From positions 372,001 through 436,000 of the forward strand of contig NZ_CP025066.1 in the NCBI RefSeq assembly GCF_002952775.1: 64,000 nucleotides of DNA, written 5' to 3'. Source of the DNA: Halalkaliarchaeum desulfuricum (GTDB lineage: Archaea > Halobacteriota > Halobacteria > Halobacteriales > Haloferacaceae). How positions within the stretch are numbered: position 1 is the stretch's first letter; each line of letters opens with the position of its first letter. A model generated the notes under the pieces. The model saw only the letters and a list, made by a program, of their open reading frames with translations, did not search any database and had not been told where the DNA came from. Shown piece after piece: positions 1-7,608 of the stretch. Both the position numbers and the translations under genes were made by a program.

Positions 1-273
1 ACGCTCGCGGAGATGGTGACCGACGAAGCGGGCGTCGACGTCTCGCTTCCGGACCGGACCGCGGCGTTCGAGGAGGCGCCAGGACGGCTCGTCGTGGAGA
101 CGACCGACCCGGACGCAGTCAGGGGGGCTGTCGGGGACACCGTCCCGGTGGAATCTCCGGGGGAGCCCACAGACGTCGGTCGCTTCTCTCTGTCCGTGGA
201 CGGCGAGACAGTGACGCTGTCTGCCGTCGAGATCGCCACAAAACGGGCGGTCATCGAACGGGAACTCTCATAG
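1..273 (+). CDS. purL: Phosphoribosylformylglycinamidine synthase subunit PurL, C-terminal fragment
   Basis: The frame is open from the first base, so this is the last 91 codons of a gene cut by the window edge. The remaining residues fit the C-terminal lobe of PurL (AIR-synthase-related fold), with the segment FEEAPGRLVVET and then a short domain ending in an alternating beta pattern. PurL catalyses the ATP- and glutamine-dependent amidation of FGAR to FGAM in purine synthesis, in the cytoplasm. The active-site part lies outside the window. The assignment rests on a short fragment and a family resemblance from memory; another AIR-synthase-fold protein such as PurM or HypE is less likely. Confidence 0.7.
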   Translation, partial: TLAEMVTDEAGVDVSLPDRTAAFEEAPGRLVVETTDPDAVRGAVGDTVPVESPGEPTDVGRFSLSVDGETVTLSAVEIATKRAVIERELS

Positions 274-370
274 CCCGGAGTTTCGGCGATTTGAGACGTG
301 CCTGGTTCGACCGCTGTGAACTTTTCTTTCGAAGTAATAATAATAAGCAATACGACACAACTTCCGAACG

Positions 371-1258
371 ATGCACCAGTTGATCGACATCCACGACCTG
401 ACCCGCGAGGAGATCGAATCGCTGTTCGAATGCACCGATCAGATGAAATCCACGCCGGTGAAGTTCTCCTCGGCGCTGAAAAACAACACGCTCGTAATGC
501 TGTTTGCGAAACCCTCGACGCGGACGCGGCTGTCCTTCGAAACCGGAATGACAGAGCTCGGCGGTCACGCCATCTTCTTCGAGATGGGGGAGTCCCAGCT
601 CGGGCGGGGCGAGCCGATATCAGACACGAGCAAAGTGATGTCCCGGTACGAGGACGCGATCATGGCCCGGCTATTCGATCACGAGGAGATCGTCGAACTG
701 GCCAAACACGCGACCGTTCCGGTCATCAACGGCTTGACCGATTTCCTCCATCCGTGTCAGGCACTCACCGACCTGTACACCCTGTACGAGCGGGACCTGT
801 TGGACACCGTCGCGTTCGTGGGTGACGGGAACAACGTCGCCCACTCATTAATGCAGGCCTGTGGAAAGCTGGATGTGTCCTGTCGCGTCGCCACACCCCC
901 GGAGATGGAGCCCGACGAAACGATCCAGAACCGGGTTCGCGACGCCGACGTGGTGGTCACAAACGACCCCTACGAGGCCGTCGACGGGGCCAGCGCGGTG
1001 TACACCGACGTGTGGGTGAGCATGGGCGAAGAGGAACAGCGCGAGGAGAAACTCGCCGCGTTCGAGGGGTATCAGGTCGATCGAGATCTGATGGACGCCG
1101 CCCGCGATGACGCCGTGTTCATGCACTGTCTCCCGGCACATCGCGGCGAGGAAGTGAGCGCCGAAGTCATCGACGGCCCACAGTCGATCGTCTTCGATCA
1201 GGCGGAAAACAGGATGCACGTCCAGAAAGCGCTGCTGTACACGCTGCTCGAGGAGTGA
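371..1258 (+). CDS. argF: Ornithine carbamoyltransferase
   Basis: This 295-residue protein, the normal length for the family, transfers the carbamoyl group of carbamoyl phosphate to ornithine to give citrulline in arginine synthesis (or runs in reverse in arginine fermentation). The carbamoyl-phosphate motif STRTR lies near residue 48, the HPCQ motif near residue 124, and the ornithine-binding loop HCLPAHRG near residue 256. An AT-rich stretch at 331-351 (repeated taataa) is placed as a TATA region for a short leader, which supports the ATG at 371. No other arginine gene is next to it, so it appears to be transcribed alone, convergent with the following minus-strand gene seven bases away. Confidence 0.95.
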   Translation: MHQLIDIHDLTREEIESLFECTDQMKSTPVKFSSALKNNTLVMLFAKPSTRTRLSFETGMTELGGHAIFFEMGESQLGRGEPISDTSKVMSRYEDAIMARLFDHEEIVELAKHATVPVINGLTDFLHPCQALTDLYTLYERDLLDTVAFVGDGNNVAHSLMQACGKLDVSCRVATPPEMEPDETIQNRVRDADVVVTNDPYEAVDGASAVYTDVWVSMGEEEQREEKLAAFEGYQVDRDLMDAARDDAVFMHCLPAHRGEEVSAEVIDGPQSIVFDQAENRMHVQKALLYTLLEE

Positions 1259-1265
1259 AAACTGG

Positions 1266-2609
1266 CTACAGACCCAGAACGTCTGCGTGCTCTTCGAGGA
1301 CGGCTTCGAAGTCGAGGTCGCCCCTTTCCTCGATCTCATAGCGAACGCGCACGATCGGCGTGTCGACGTCGACGATCTTCGAGAGGTCGATGGGCGTGCC
1401 GGCCAGGACGACATCACAGTCGACGTTCGCGATCGACTGCTCCAACTCGGCGAGCTGTTGCTCGCTGTATCCCATCGCCGGGAGGACGTTACCGAGGTGG
1501 TCGTAGTCCTCGAACACGTCGGCGATGCTGCCGACGGCGTGCGGGCGAGGATCGACGACTTCCCCCGCCCCGAACTGCTCGGCCGCGATCGACGCTGCAC
1601 CCACCGAGGTTCCGCCGTGGGTGAGCGTGGGTCCGTCCTCGACGGCGAGAACGCGGGCGTCCTTGACCGCCGCCTCGTCTTCGACGGTGATGACGGAGTC
1701 GGCGTGGATGATGCCGGCGTCGGGGTTCGCGGACTCGACGTTGTCGACGATCGTCTGGATGTCTTCCTCGTTTGCGGTGTTCTCCTTGTTGATCACGACG
1801 TAGTCGGCGATCCGGAGGTTCGCCTCGCCAGGATGATACCGCAGTTCGTGCCCCGGCCGGTGGGGATCAGCGAGCACGAAGTGAACGTCGGGAACGTAAA
1901 AGGGGAGTTCGTTGTTGCCGCCGTCCCACAGGAGGATATCGGCTTCCTCCTCGACTTCCGCGAGGATGTCCTCGTAGTCGACCCCCGCGTAGACTACGTG
2001 TCCTTCCTCGATGTGGTGTTCGTACTCTTCGCGCTCTTCGATGGTGACGTCGTGGCGTTCGAGGTCCTCGAGCGTCTCGAACCGCTGGACGCGCTGGTTC
2101 TCGAGGTCGCCGTACGGCATCGGCTCGCGGACCACTATCACCTCCTTGTCGGTCTCCTCGCGGAGGATTGACGCTAGTTTCCGGGCGGCCTGTGACTTCC
2201 CACAGCCGGTCCGGACGGCGTCGACGGCCACGACCGGGATGTCGGCCTCGTACATCATCCGGGTGCCGACGAGGCGGAAGTCAGCGCCCGCCGAAATCGC
2301 GCGCGAGGCCTGGTTCATCACGTACTCGTGGGAGAGATCCGAATACGACAACACGACCTCGTCCACGTCGCGCTCTTCGACGATCGTTTCCAGTTCGGAC
2401 TCCGGGAGGATCGGTACCCCGTCCGGATAGTTCTCCCCCGCGAGTGAGGCAGGATACGTCCGCTCGGGTATCTCGTCGAGTTCGCCGATGTTCTGGGAGA
2501 ACGTCTGTGTGAACGCGACGACCTCGTGGTCGTCGTCCTCGCGAAACACCGAGTTGAAGTCCTGAAAGTCCCGCCCTGCAGCGCCCATGATGACGACTCG
2601 TCGGGTCAT
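1266..2609 (-). CDS. COG2403-type GTPase, cyclic 2,3-diphosphoglycerate synthetase-like
   Basis: This 447-residue cytoplasmic protein resembles the archaeal COG2403 family, which is annotated as a predicted GTPase or as related to cyclic 2,3-diphosphoglycerate synthetase. The N-terminus has a nucleotide-binding Rossmann-like motif (VVIMGAAGRDFQDFN). A P-loop-like segment near residue 136 reads DAVRTGCGKSQAARKL, followed by a DGGNNE motif near residue 232. The frame is open for 42 codons further upstream, but the ATG at 2609 is preferred: homologues begin at MTRRVV, and an AT-rich TATA-like tract (AAATTTTATC on the minus strand) lies about 35 bases upstream. The family assignment is solid, but the reaction in haloarchaea is not established, so no symbol is given. 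Confidence 0.75.
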   Translation of the reverse strand: MTRRVVIMGAAGRDFQDFNSVFREDDDHEVVAFTQTFSQNIGELDEIPERTYPASLAGENYPDGVPILPESELETIVEERDVDEVVLSYSDLSHEYVMNQASRAISAGADFRLVGTRMMYEADIPVVAVDAVRTGCGKSQAARKLASILREETDKEVIVVREPMPYGDLENQRVQRFETLEDLERHDVTIEEREEYEHHIEEGHVVYAGVDYEDILAEVEEEADILLWDGGNNELPFYVPDVHFVLADPHRPGHELRYHPGEANLRIADYVVINKENTANEEDIQTIVDNVESANPDAGIIHADSVITVEDEAAVKDARVLAVEDGPTLTHGGTSVGAASIAAEQFGAGEVVDPRPHAVGSIADVFEDYDHLGNVLPAMGYSEQQLAELEQSIANVDCDVVLAGTPIDLSKIVDVDTPIVRVRYEIEERGDLDFEAVLEEHADVLGL

Positions 2610-2795
2610 AGTTGCAGTTCGTCTGTTTCGCCAGTGAAAAGATAAAATTTCGGGCAATAACGTGTGCCGTATCTGGACGGGCCGATCATCGACATGTCCG
2701 ACACTCTCCGGCCCGAAACCGATCGAAGCTGACACTGAAAAGTCGACGGGCTATTGCACAGAGAGGTTTCCCAGCGACTGAATCCGAGCGACATA

Positions 2796-2815
2796 CTTTT
2801 AGGTCCTCCTAAAAG
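2796..2815. promoter_or_regulatory. Iron-box-like palindrome (DtxR/SirR-type operator)
   Basis: The sequence CTTTTAGGTCCTCCTAAAAG is a perfect inverted repeat with eight-base arms and a four-base centre. The core TTAGG-N4-CCTAA resembles DtxR/IdeR/SirR-family iron-dependent repressor sites. It overlaps a TATA-like TACTTTTA at 2794-2801 and sits 100 bases before the ABC ATPase start, the right place to block transcription when iron is plentiful. Binding by such a repressor is inferred from the motif only. Confidence 0.65.
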
Positions 2816-2829
2816 ACCTACTGGTAACG

Positions 2830-2928
2830 ATGGCTCCTCGCGTCCCCCACAGGCCGACACCTTGTCGCTGTTGGATGGCAGGATCGGTGTCACAGCCGGA
2901 AGTCGGAGAGTCACATGTCACACAGTAA
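2830..2928 (+). CDS. Possible 32-residue leader peptide before the ABC ATPase
   Basis: An ATG about 30 bases after the TATA-like sequence inside the iron box opens a 32-codon frame. It ends at TAA 2926-2928, overlapping the ATPase start at 2915 in another frame. If transcription begins near 2825 this would be a nearly leaderless small ORF, and the ATPase would be read from its own GGAG site at about 2905. The peptide contains the cluster PCRCW and no recognisable domain. Such an ORF can occur by chance in GC-rich DNA, so this is a candidate only. Confidence 0.25.
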   Translation: MAPRVPHRPTPCRCWMAGSVSQPEVGESHVTQ

Positions 2929-4087
2929 GCCACTGCAGCACGACCGGCCGGACGCCCGAACGACCGCCCCGGAGACCGAAACCGGGAGCGAGGCGTCCCG
3001 CGAGCCGGAGGGAGAAACCCTCCTCGAACTCGACGGCGTGTTCAAGGAGTACGACGCCGAAACCGCGGTCGAAGACGTCTCACTTACCGTAAAACAGGGA
3101 GAGCTTTTGACCCTCCTGGGTCCGTCGGGCTGTGGGAAGACGACGACGCTGCGTCTCATCGCGGGACTCGAGCGGCCGACGCGAGGGACAGTCACGATCG
3201 GTGCAGAAACCGTCGCCGGGGGCTCGGCGTTTGTCACCCCCGAAGCCCGTGACGTCGGTATCGTGTTTCAGGACTTCGCGCTGTTTCCGCATCTGACCGT
3301 CAAGGAGAACGTCGCATTCGGGCTGACCGACGCCGACGAAGAGGAGCGGGGCGCCAGAGTCGAGGAACTGCTCGATCTCGTGAACCTCCCGGAACACGGC
3401 GAGAAGACGCCGGACCAGCTCTCCGGGGGACAGAAACAGCGCGTCGCGCTCGCCCGGTCGCTGGCGCCGGAGCCGGAGGTGTTGCTGCTCGACGAACCGT
3501 TTTCGAACCTCGACGTCCGCCTCCGCGTGGAGATGCGCGAGGAGGTCCGCCGAATCCTCAAGGAGGCAGGGGTTACCGCGGTCTCCGTCACTCACGACCA
3601 GGAAGAGGCGCTGTCGATCTCCGACCGGGTCGCGGTGATGAACGAGGGACGCGTAGAGCAGATCGGCGATCCGGCCGCGGTGTTCGAACAGCCGGAATCG
3701 AAGTTCGTCGCCTCCTTCCTGGGGCGGGCGAGCTTCCTCGAGGGGCGGCTGTCCGAGGGGAAAGTCGAAACGGGGATCGGCCGGTTCGACGCCGCGACGC
3801 TGGAGGGGTACGACACCACCTACGACAACGCCCCCGTCGACGTCCTCGTTCGTCCGGACGACGTGCGCGCGACGCCCGCCACCGGCGAGGAAGCCGACGG
3901 CTACGTGCTCAGACGCCAGTACGTCGGCCCGTCGTTCATCTATCGGGTCGAACTCGACTCCGGTGAAACCGTCCACTGCCTCCACAACCACGTCGAGAAC
4001 TTCGAGACGGACCAGCGGGTAGCGGTCGATCTCGTCGCCGACCATCCGCTCGCGTGGTATCCCCGTCAGGAAGAGCCGCCGCGATAG
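2915..4087 (+). CDS. ABC transporter ATP-binding protein, Fe(III)/spermidine (FbpC/PotA) type
   Basis: This 390-residue protein is the ATPase of a binding-protein-dependent importer. After a polar tail of about 40 residues it has Walker A GPSGCGKTTT (near residue 70), the Q-loop FQDFALFPHL, signature LSGGQKQR, Walker B LLLDEPFSNLD and the H-loop VTHDQEE. A C-terminal TOBE-like domain of about 120 residues is usual for iron, thiamine, phosphonate and polyamine importers. No permease or binding protein adjoins it, and the ABC set at 7.6-14.9 kb has its own ATPase, so this one is an orphan that probably serves a permease elsewhere. The upstream iron-box-like operator suggests an Fe(III) importer repressed by iron. 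GGAGAG just before the ATG supports the start. Confidence 0.85.
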   Translation: MSHSKPLQHDRPDARTTAPETETGSEASREPEGETLLELDGVFKEYDAETAVEDVSLTVKQGELLTLLGPSGCGKTTTLRLIAGLERPTRGTVTIGAETVAGGSAFVTPEARDVGIVFQDFALFPHLTVKENVAFGLTDADEEERGARVEELLDLVNLPEHGEKTPDQLSGGQKQRVALARSLAPEPEVLLLDEPFSNLDVRLRVEMREEVRRILKEAGVTAVSVTHDQEEALSISDRVAVMNEGRVEQIGDPAAVFEQPESKFVASFLGRASFLEGRLSEGKVETGIGRFDAATLEGYDTTYDNAPVDVLVRPDDVRATPATGEEADGYVLRRQYVGPSFIYRVELDSGETVHCLHNHVENFETDQRVAVDLVADHPLAWYPRQEEPPR

Positions 4088-4092
4088 TCCAG

Positions 4093-4239
4093 TCAGGCCA
4101 GCGCGAGCGGGACGCCGAAGGCGATCGCGAGCCCGACGAGCAGTACGACCAGCCCGAGCCCGACCTGCTTCGTCGTGAACTCCTGCATCGGGGAAGTGAC
4201 GCGCGCGTCCGGGTCCGGTTCGTCGTCGTGATCTGCCAT
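4093..4239 (-). CDS. Small single-span membrane protein (DUF7550-like)
   Basis: This frame encodes 48 residues. An acidic, histidine-containing N-terminus (MADHDDEPDPDARV) is followed by a short amphipathic stretch and one hydrophobic segment from about residue 26 to the end. The layout matches a family of tiny haloarchaeal membrane proteins that I recall as DUF7550; the family name should be checked. The function is unknown. It is convergent with the ABC ATPase, with five bases between the two stop codons, and diverges from the DUF7344 gene. Confidence 0.65.
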   Translation of the reverse strand: MADHDDEPDPDARVTSPMQEFTTKQVGLGLVVLLVGLAIAFGVPLALA

Positions 4240-4446
4240 ACTCGACGGTGCGAACGGTGGGTACTAAAACGCATCCGTTCGATCCCGATGAGCTATCCCA
4301 AATGATAGACTAATTGATAATTAATGGAAGCGTTTATGTCAATATAATCATAATGTATGGACGTAAATAATGGGATTGCAAATAGAGATAGATCCCGCTT
4401 CAAAGTTCACGGCGAGTGACCGCCGTCTGAGCGAGTTGGGGGACTG
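4240..4446. promoter_or_regulatory. AT-rich divergent promoter region
   Basis: This 207-base gap separates the small membrane protein gene (leftward) from the DUF7344 gene (rightward). The stretch 4300-4380 is far richer in A and T than its surroundings, with several TATA-like words (TTGATAATTAAT, CAATATAATCATAATG). It most likely holds the promoters of both genes; no ORF with haloarchaeal codon use was seen in it. Confidence 0.5.
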
Positions 4447-5019
4447 ATGGGTACGGACGCCCCTGACCTCTCGACGGCGTCCGGAGGGGAAAACGCGACC
4501 GAGAACACCGAGGTCGGTCTCACGAAAGACGAAATCTTCGGAACGCTGAGCAACGCCCGTCGCCGATACGTGCTTTCGGAGCTGAAGCAGTCCCCCGAGG
4601 GGGAATCGACGATACGGGACCTCTCACGGGCGATCGCCGGACTGGAGAACGACATCGAGCCCGAGGAGGCGACGTACGCACAGCGCAAGCGGGTGTACAC
4701 GTCCCTGTACCAGTCTCACGTGCCCCAACTGGCCCGGCGGGGGATCATCGACTTCGACGCACGCAGCGGGACTGTCACGCTGACGGACGTTGCAACCACC
4801 TTCGACGTCTACCTCGAGGTCGTCGAGGAAAAGGAACTGACGTGGGCCGAGTTCTACGTGCTGCTTTCGGGTTTCTCAGCCGTGCTTCTGCTCGCCGTCG
4901 CCGTCGAGGCGGTGTTTTTCGCCGGTCTGTCCGGCCTCGCCGCGGCGACGCTCATCGCAGTTGGCTTTGGGTGTGCGTCGATCGCCCAGCTGTACCAGAC
5001 GCGAAAGAATCGCATTTGA
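4447..5019 (+). CDS. DUF7344 winged-helix regulator with C-terminal membrane segments
   Basis: The 190-residue protein begins with a polar linker, then a winged-helix-like domain at about residues 26-125 (KDEIFGTLSNARRRYVLSEL, later a VYTSLYQSHVPQLARRGII recognition region). It ends in two hydrophobic segments at about 137-157 and 159-178. This is the usual plan of the haloarchaeal DUF7344 group, thought to be DNA-binding proteins that can be membrane-anchored; the ligand or signal is unknown. GGGGGA just before the ATG is a plausible ribosome site. It converges with the F420-type oxidoreductase, 18 bases apart. Confidence 0.75.
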   Translation: MGTDAPDLSTASGGENATENTEVGLTKDEIFGTLSNARRRYVLSELKQSPEGESTIRDLSRAIAGLENDIEPEEATYAQRKRVYTSLYQSHVPQLARRGIIDFDARSGTVTLTDVATTFDVYLEVVEEKELTWAEFYVLLSGFSAVLLLAVAVEAVFFAGLSGLAAATLIAVGFGCASIAQLYQTRKNRI

Positions 5020-5037
5020 TCCGCGTCGATCGGGCGA

Positions 5038-6039
5038 TCAGGGCGACAGCGCATCGAGCGTCGCGCCGATTGCCTCCTGCTTTGCGCCACGCGGGAACGA
5101 CACCGCGACGGCGTCGACTCCCTCGAGCGCCTCGAACTCTGCGACCCGCGATGTTACCTCCTCGGGCGTCCCCGCAGCCGCGAGTTCCTCGAGGAGTTCG
5201 TCGTCGATCGCAGAGAGTGCGGCCCGCCGGTCACCCTCCTGCCAGGCGTCGTGGACCCGGGTTGCAGTTTCCTCGTACCCCTGCCTGGCCAGCGCGTCGC
5301 GGTAGAACGTCCCCATCCCGCCGACGTAGAAGGCGAGATGCTGGCGGACGAGGTCGCGAGCGGGTTCCGGATCCGGAAGCGCACAGCAGGTGACCGAAAG
5401 CGTCACCCGAATATTGTCGGGGTCCCGCCCGCCGAGTTCGGCGCCGCGCCGGAGATCCTCGAGTCGGTCCGCGAGCCCGTCGGGCGTCAAAAGCAGCGCG
5501 TGCCAGCCGTCGGCGAACCGTCCCGCCAGTTCGACCGACTTCGGTCCGAGCCCGGCTGCGTCGACCGGCGGCGCCGGCTCCGGCGGATCGAACCGGAGCC
5601 GGAAGCCAGAGAGGTCGAAGATCTCCCCGTCGTAGTCGACCTCCTCGCCCGCACAGACGCTCCGCACGATCTCGGCGTACTCCCGGGTCCGCCGCAGCGG
5701 GCTCTCGAACGACTGACCGTGCCACTGCTGGATCACGGCCGGACCGGACGGGCCCAACCCCAGACGGAAGCGTCCCTCACTGGCCTCCTGCAGCGTCGCT
5801 GCGGTCTGTCCGACCAGGGCTGGCGACCGAGAGTAGACGTTCGTGATGCTCGTCCCGAGGCCGATCTCGTCGGTCCGTTCGGCGGCGACCGAAAGCGTCG
5901 TCACCGCGTCCCGCCCCCACGTCTCCGGGAGCCAGACCCGATCGTAGCCCGCGTTTTCGGCGCGTTCGACCATCGAGACGATCGCCTCGAGGGACGGCTG
6001 TGCGGCCACCGGCAGCGAGAGGTCGCGTGCGGCGTCCAT
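5038..6039 (-). CDS. F420-dependent LLM-class oxidoreductase (Mer-like)
   Basis: This 333-residue protein belongs to the luciferase-like monooxygenase superfamily, in the branch near 5,10-methylenetetrahydromethanopterin reductase. Seen are the N-terminal barrel start (LSLPVAAQPSLEAIV), AGYDRVWLPET, LGTSITNVYSRSP and the GRFRLGLGPSGP loop, which are typical of F420-binding members. Haloarchaea have F420 and use folate-type C1 carriers, so reduction of a methylene-tetrahydrofolate or of another small molecule is possible; the substrate cannot be read from the sequence. It diverges from the photolyase gene across an 80-base gap with a palindrome. Confidence 0.8.
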   Translation of the reverse strand: MDAARDLSLPVAAQPSLEAIVSMVERAENAGYDRVWLPETWGRDAVTTLSVAAERTDEIGLGTSITNVYSRSPALVGQTAATLQEASEGRFRLGLGPSGPAVIQQWHGQSFESPLRRTREYAEIVRSVCAGEEVDYDGEIFDLSGFRLRFDPPEPAPPVDAAGLGPKSVELAGRFADGWHALLLTPDGLADRLEDLRRGAELGGRDPDNIRVTLSVTCCALPDPEPARDLVRQHLAFYVGGMGTFYRDALARQGYEETATRVHDAWQEGDRRAALSAIDDELLEELAAAGTPEEVTSRVAEFEALEGVDAVAVSFPRGAKQEAIGATLDALSP

Positions 6040-6071
6040 GTTCGGGACTGCTCACACGAGGCACATGAAGA

Positions 6072-6088
6072 TAGGGGACGATCCCCTA
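6072..6088. promoter_or_regulatory. Palindrome in the divergent oxidoreductase-photolyase promoter
   Basis: TAGGGGACGATCCCCTA has perfect seven-base arms around a three-base centre. It lies 33 bases from the oxidoreductase start and 32 bases from the photolyase start, in the middle of an 80-base gap. The position suits an operator acting on both genes, although an RNA hairpin is also possible. No known regulator was recognised. Confidence 0.45.
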
Positions 6089-6119
6089 CCTTCAGGGGAG
6101 TGGCGCCCCATCGGCATCC

Positions 6120-7589
6120 ATGGATCTGTTCTGGCACCGGCGGGACCTGCGGGTCGCCGACAACCGGGGGCTCGCAGCCGCCGGAGACGACACTGGCGAG
6201 GTCGCCTCGATCTTCGTCTTCGACGACGCCGTCCTCGAGCACGCCGCGCCGCCGCGGGTCGCGTTCATGCTCGATGCGCTGTCGGCGCTGCGGGACCGGT
6301 ATCGAGAGCGCGACTCGCAGCTACTGCTCGCCCGTGGCGATCCGTCGACGATCCTGCCGGCCGTTGCGACGGAGCTGGAGGTCGACCGGGTCGTCTGGAA
6401 CCGCGACTACTCCGGGCTCGCGCGCGAACGCGACGCCGGCGTCCACCGGGCACTCGACGCAGTCGACGTCCCTCGGGAGGCGTTTCACGACGCCGTCCAT
6501 CACGACCCCGACGCGATCCGGACGAACGCCGGCGATCCCTACTCGGTGTTTACCTACTACTGGAAGAAGTGGCGCGAACGCGAGAAGTCACCGCCGTATC
6601 CGGCCCAAACACCGGAGGATCTCGTGGACGCCAACGCGGTTCGGGAGGCAACCGCCGAACTGGACGCAGCACTCGAGACGCTCCCGTCGATCGAAGACCT
6701 CGGCTTCGGCGAGCCCGAGGCGGAGCTCCAGTCGGCCGGCACGGCGGCGGCGAGGCGGCGACTCCAGGAGTTCTGTGACGGACCGATCTACCGGTACGAA
6801 AGTCGGCGAGACTACCCCGCAGACGACGCGACCTCGCGGCTGTCGACCGACCTGAAGTGGGGGACGATCGGCGTCCGGGAGGTGTGGGAGGCGACCGCCG
6901 AGGCAGCCGAAACCGCCGAATCCATGACGGAGACGGACGTCGGCGAGAGCGATCCGGAAGCCGCGGTCGAGGAGTTCCAGTCACAGCTCGCCTGGCGGGA
7001 GTTCTACACGCAGGTGCTGTTTCACAACCCCGAGGTCGTCTCGGAGAATTATCGCGCGTACGAGAACCCGATCGAGTGGGAGAACGACCCCGAACTGATC
7101 GACGCCTGGAGGGACGGCGAAACGGGGTATCCGATCGTCGACGCCGGGATGCGACAGCTCCGTACAGAGGCGTACATGCACAACCGGGTGCGGATGATCG
7201 TCGCCTCGTTCCTGACGAAAGATCTGCTGATCGACTGGCGACACGGCTACGATTGGTTCAAAACGAAGCTCGCGGATCACGACACCGGAAACGACACCGG
7301 CGGCTGGCAGTGGGCCGCCTCGACCGGGACGGACGCCCAGCCGTACTTCCGGATCTTCAACCCGATGACCCAGGGCGAGCGGTACGATCCCGACGCGGAG
7401 TACATTCAGACGTACGTGCCGGAACTTTCCGGCGTCGAGCCGAAGGTGATCCACGAGTGGCACGAACTGTCGGAGACGGAGCGTCACCGGATCGCGCCCG
7501 GTTACCCCGAACCGATCGTGGATCACTCCCGGCGGCGGGAGGCGGCACTGGAGATGTTCGAGCGGGCGCGGGGGGAGACGGAGGAATAA
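6120..7589 (+). CDS. phr: Deoxyribodipyrimidine photolyase / cryptochrome family protein
   Basis: This 489-residue flavoprotein uses blue or near-UV light to reverse cyclobutane pyrimidine dimers. The N-terminal antenna domain starts with LFWHRRDLRVADNRGL. The C-terminal FAD domain has LKWGTIGVREVW, QLAWREFYTQV, TGYPIVDAGMRQL, the NRVRMIVASFL helix and GGWQWAASTGTDAQPYFRIF. The length and the intact FAD region fit a class I CPD photolyase. The usual ANN before GGWQW is replaced by NDT, which is conservative at the end of the loop. Many archaeal members use a deazaflavin (F420-type) antenna, which could link it to the divergent F420-type oxidoreductase; that link is inference. It converges with the permease gene at 7609. 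Confidence 0.93.
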   Translation: MDLFWHRRDLRVADNRGLAAAGDDTGEVASIFVFDDAVLEHAAPPRVAFMLDALSALRDRYRERDSQLLLARGDPSTILPAVATELEVDRVVWNRDYSGLARERDAGVHRALDAVDVPREAFHDAVHHDPDAIRTNAGDPYSVFTYYWKKWREREKSPPYPAQTPEDLVDANAVREATAELDAALETLPSIEDLGFGEPEAELQSAGTAAARRRLQEFCDGPIYRYESRRDYPADDATSRLSTDLKWGTIGVREVWEATAEAAETAESMTETDVGESDPEAAVEEFQSQLAWREFYTQVLFHNPEVVSENYRAYENPIEWENDPELIDAWRDGETGYPIVDAGMRQLRTEAYMHNRVRMIVASFLTKDLLIDWRHGYDWFKTKLADHDTGNDTGGWQWAASTGTDAQPYFRIFNPMTQGERYDPDAEYIQTYVPELSGVEPKVIHEWHELSETERHRIAPGYPEPIVDHSRRREAALEMFERARGETEE

Positions 7590-7608
7590 TACGTAAGAGA
7601 CAACGTGA

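Noticed and set aside
5251-6855. 534-codon open frame on the plus strand
   Set aside because: It runs across the F420-type oxidoreductase and into the photolyase gene in shadow frames. Its composition is arginine- and proline-rich with no recognisable domain, as expected for an antisense frame in GC-rich DNA.
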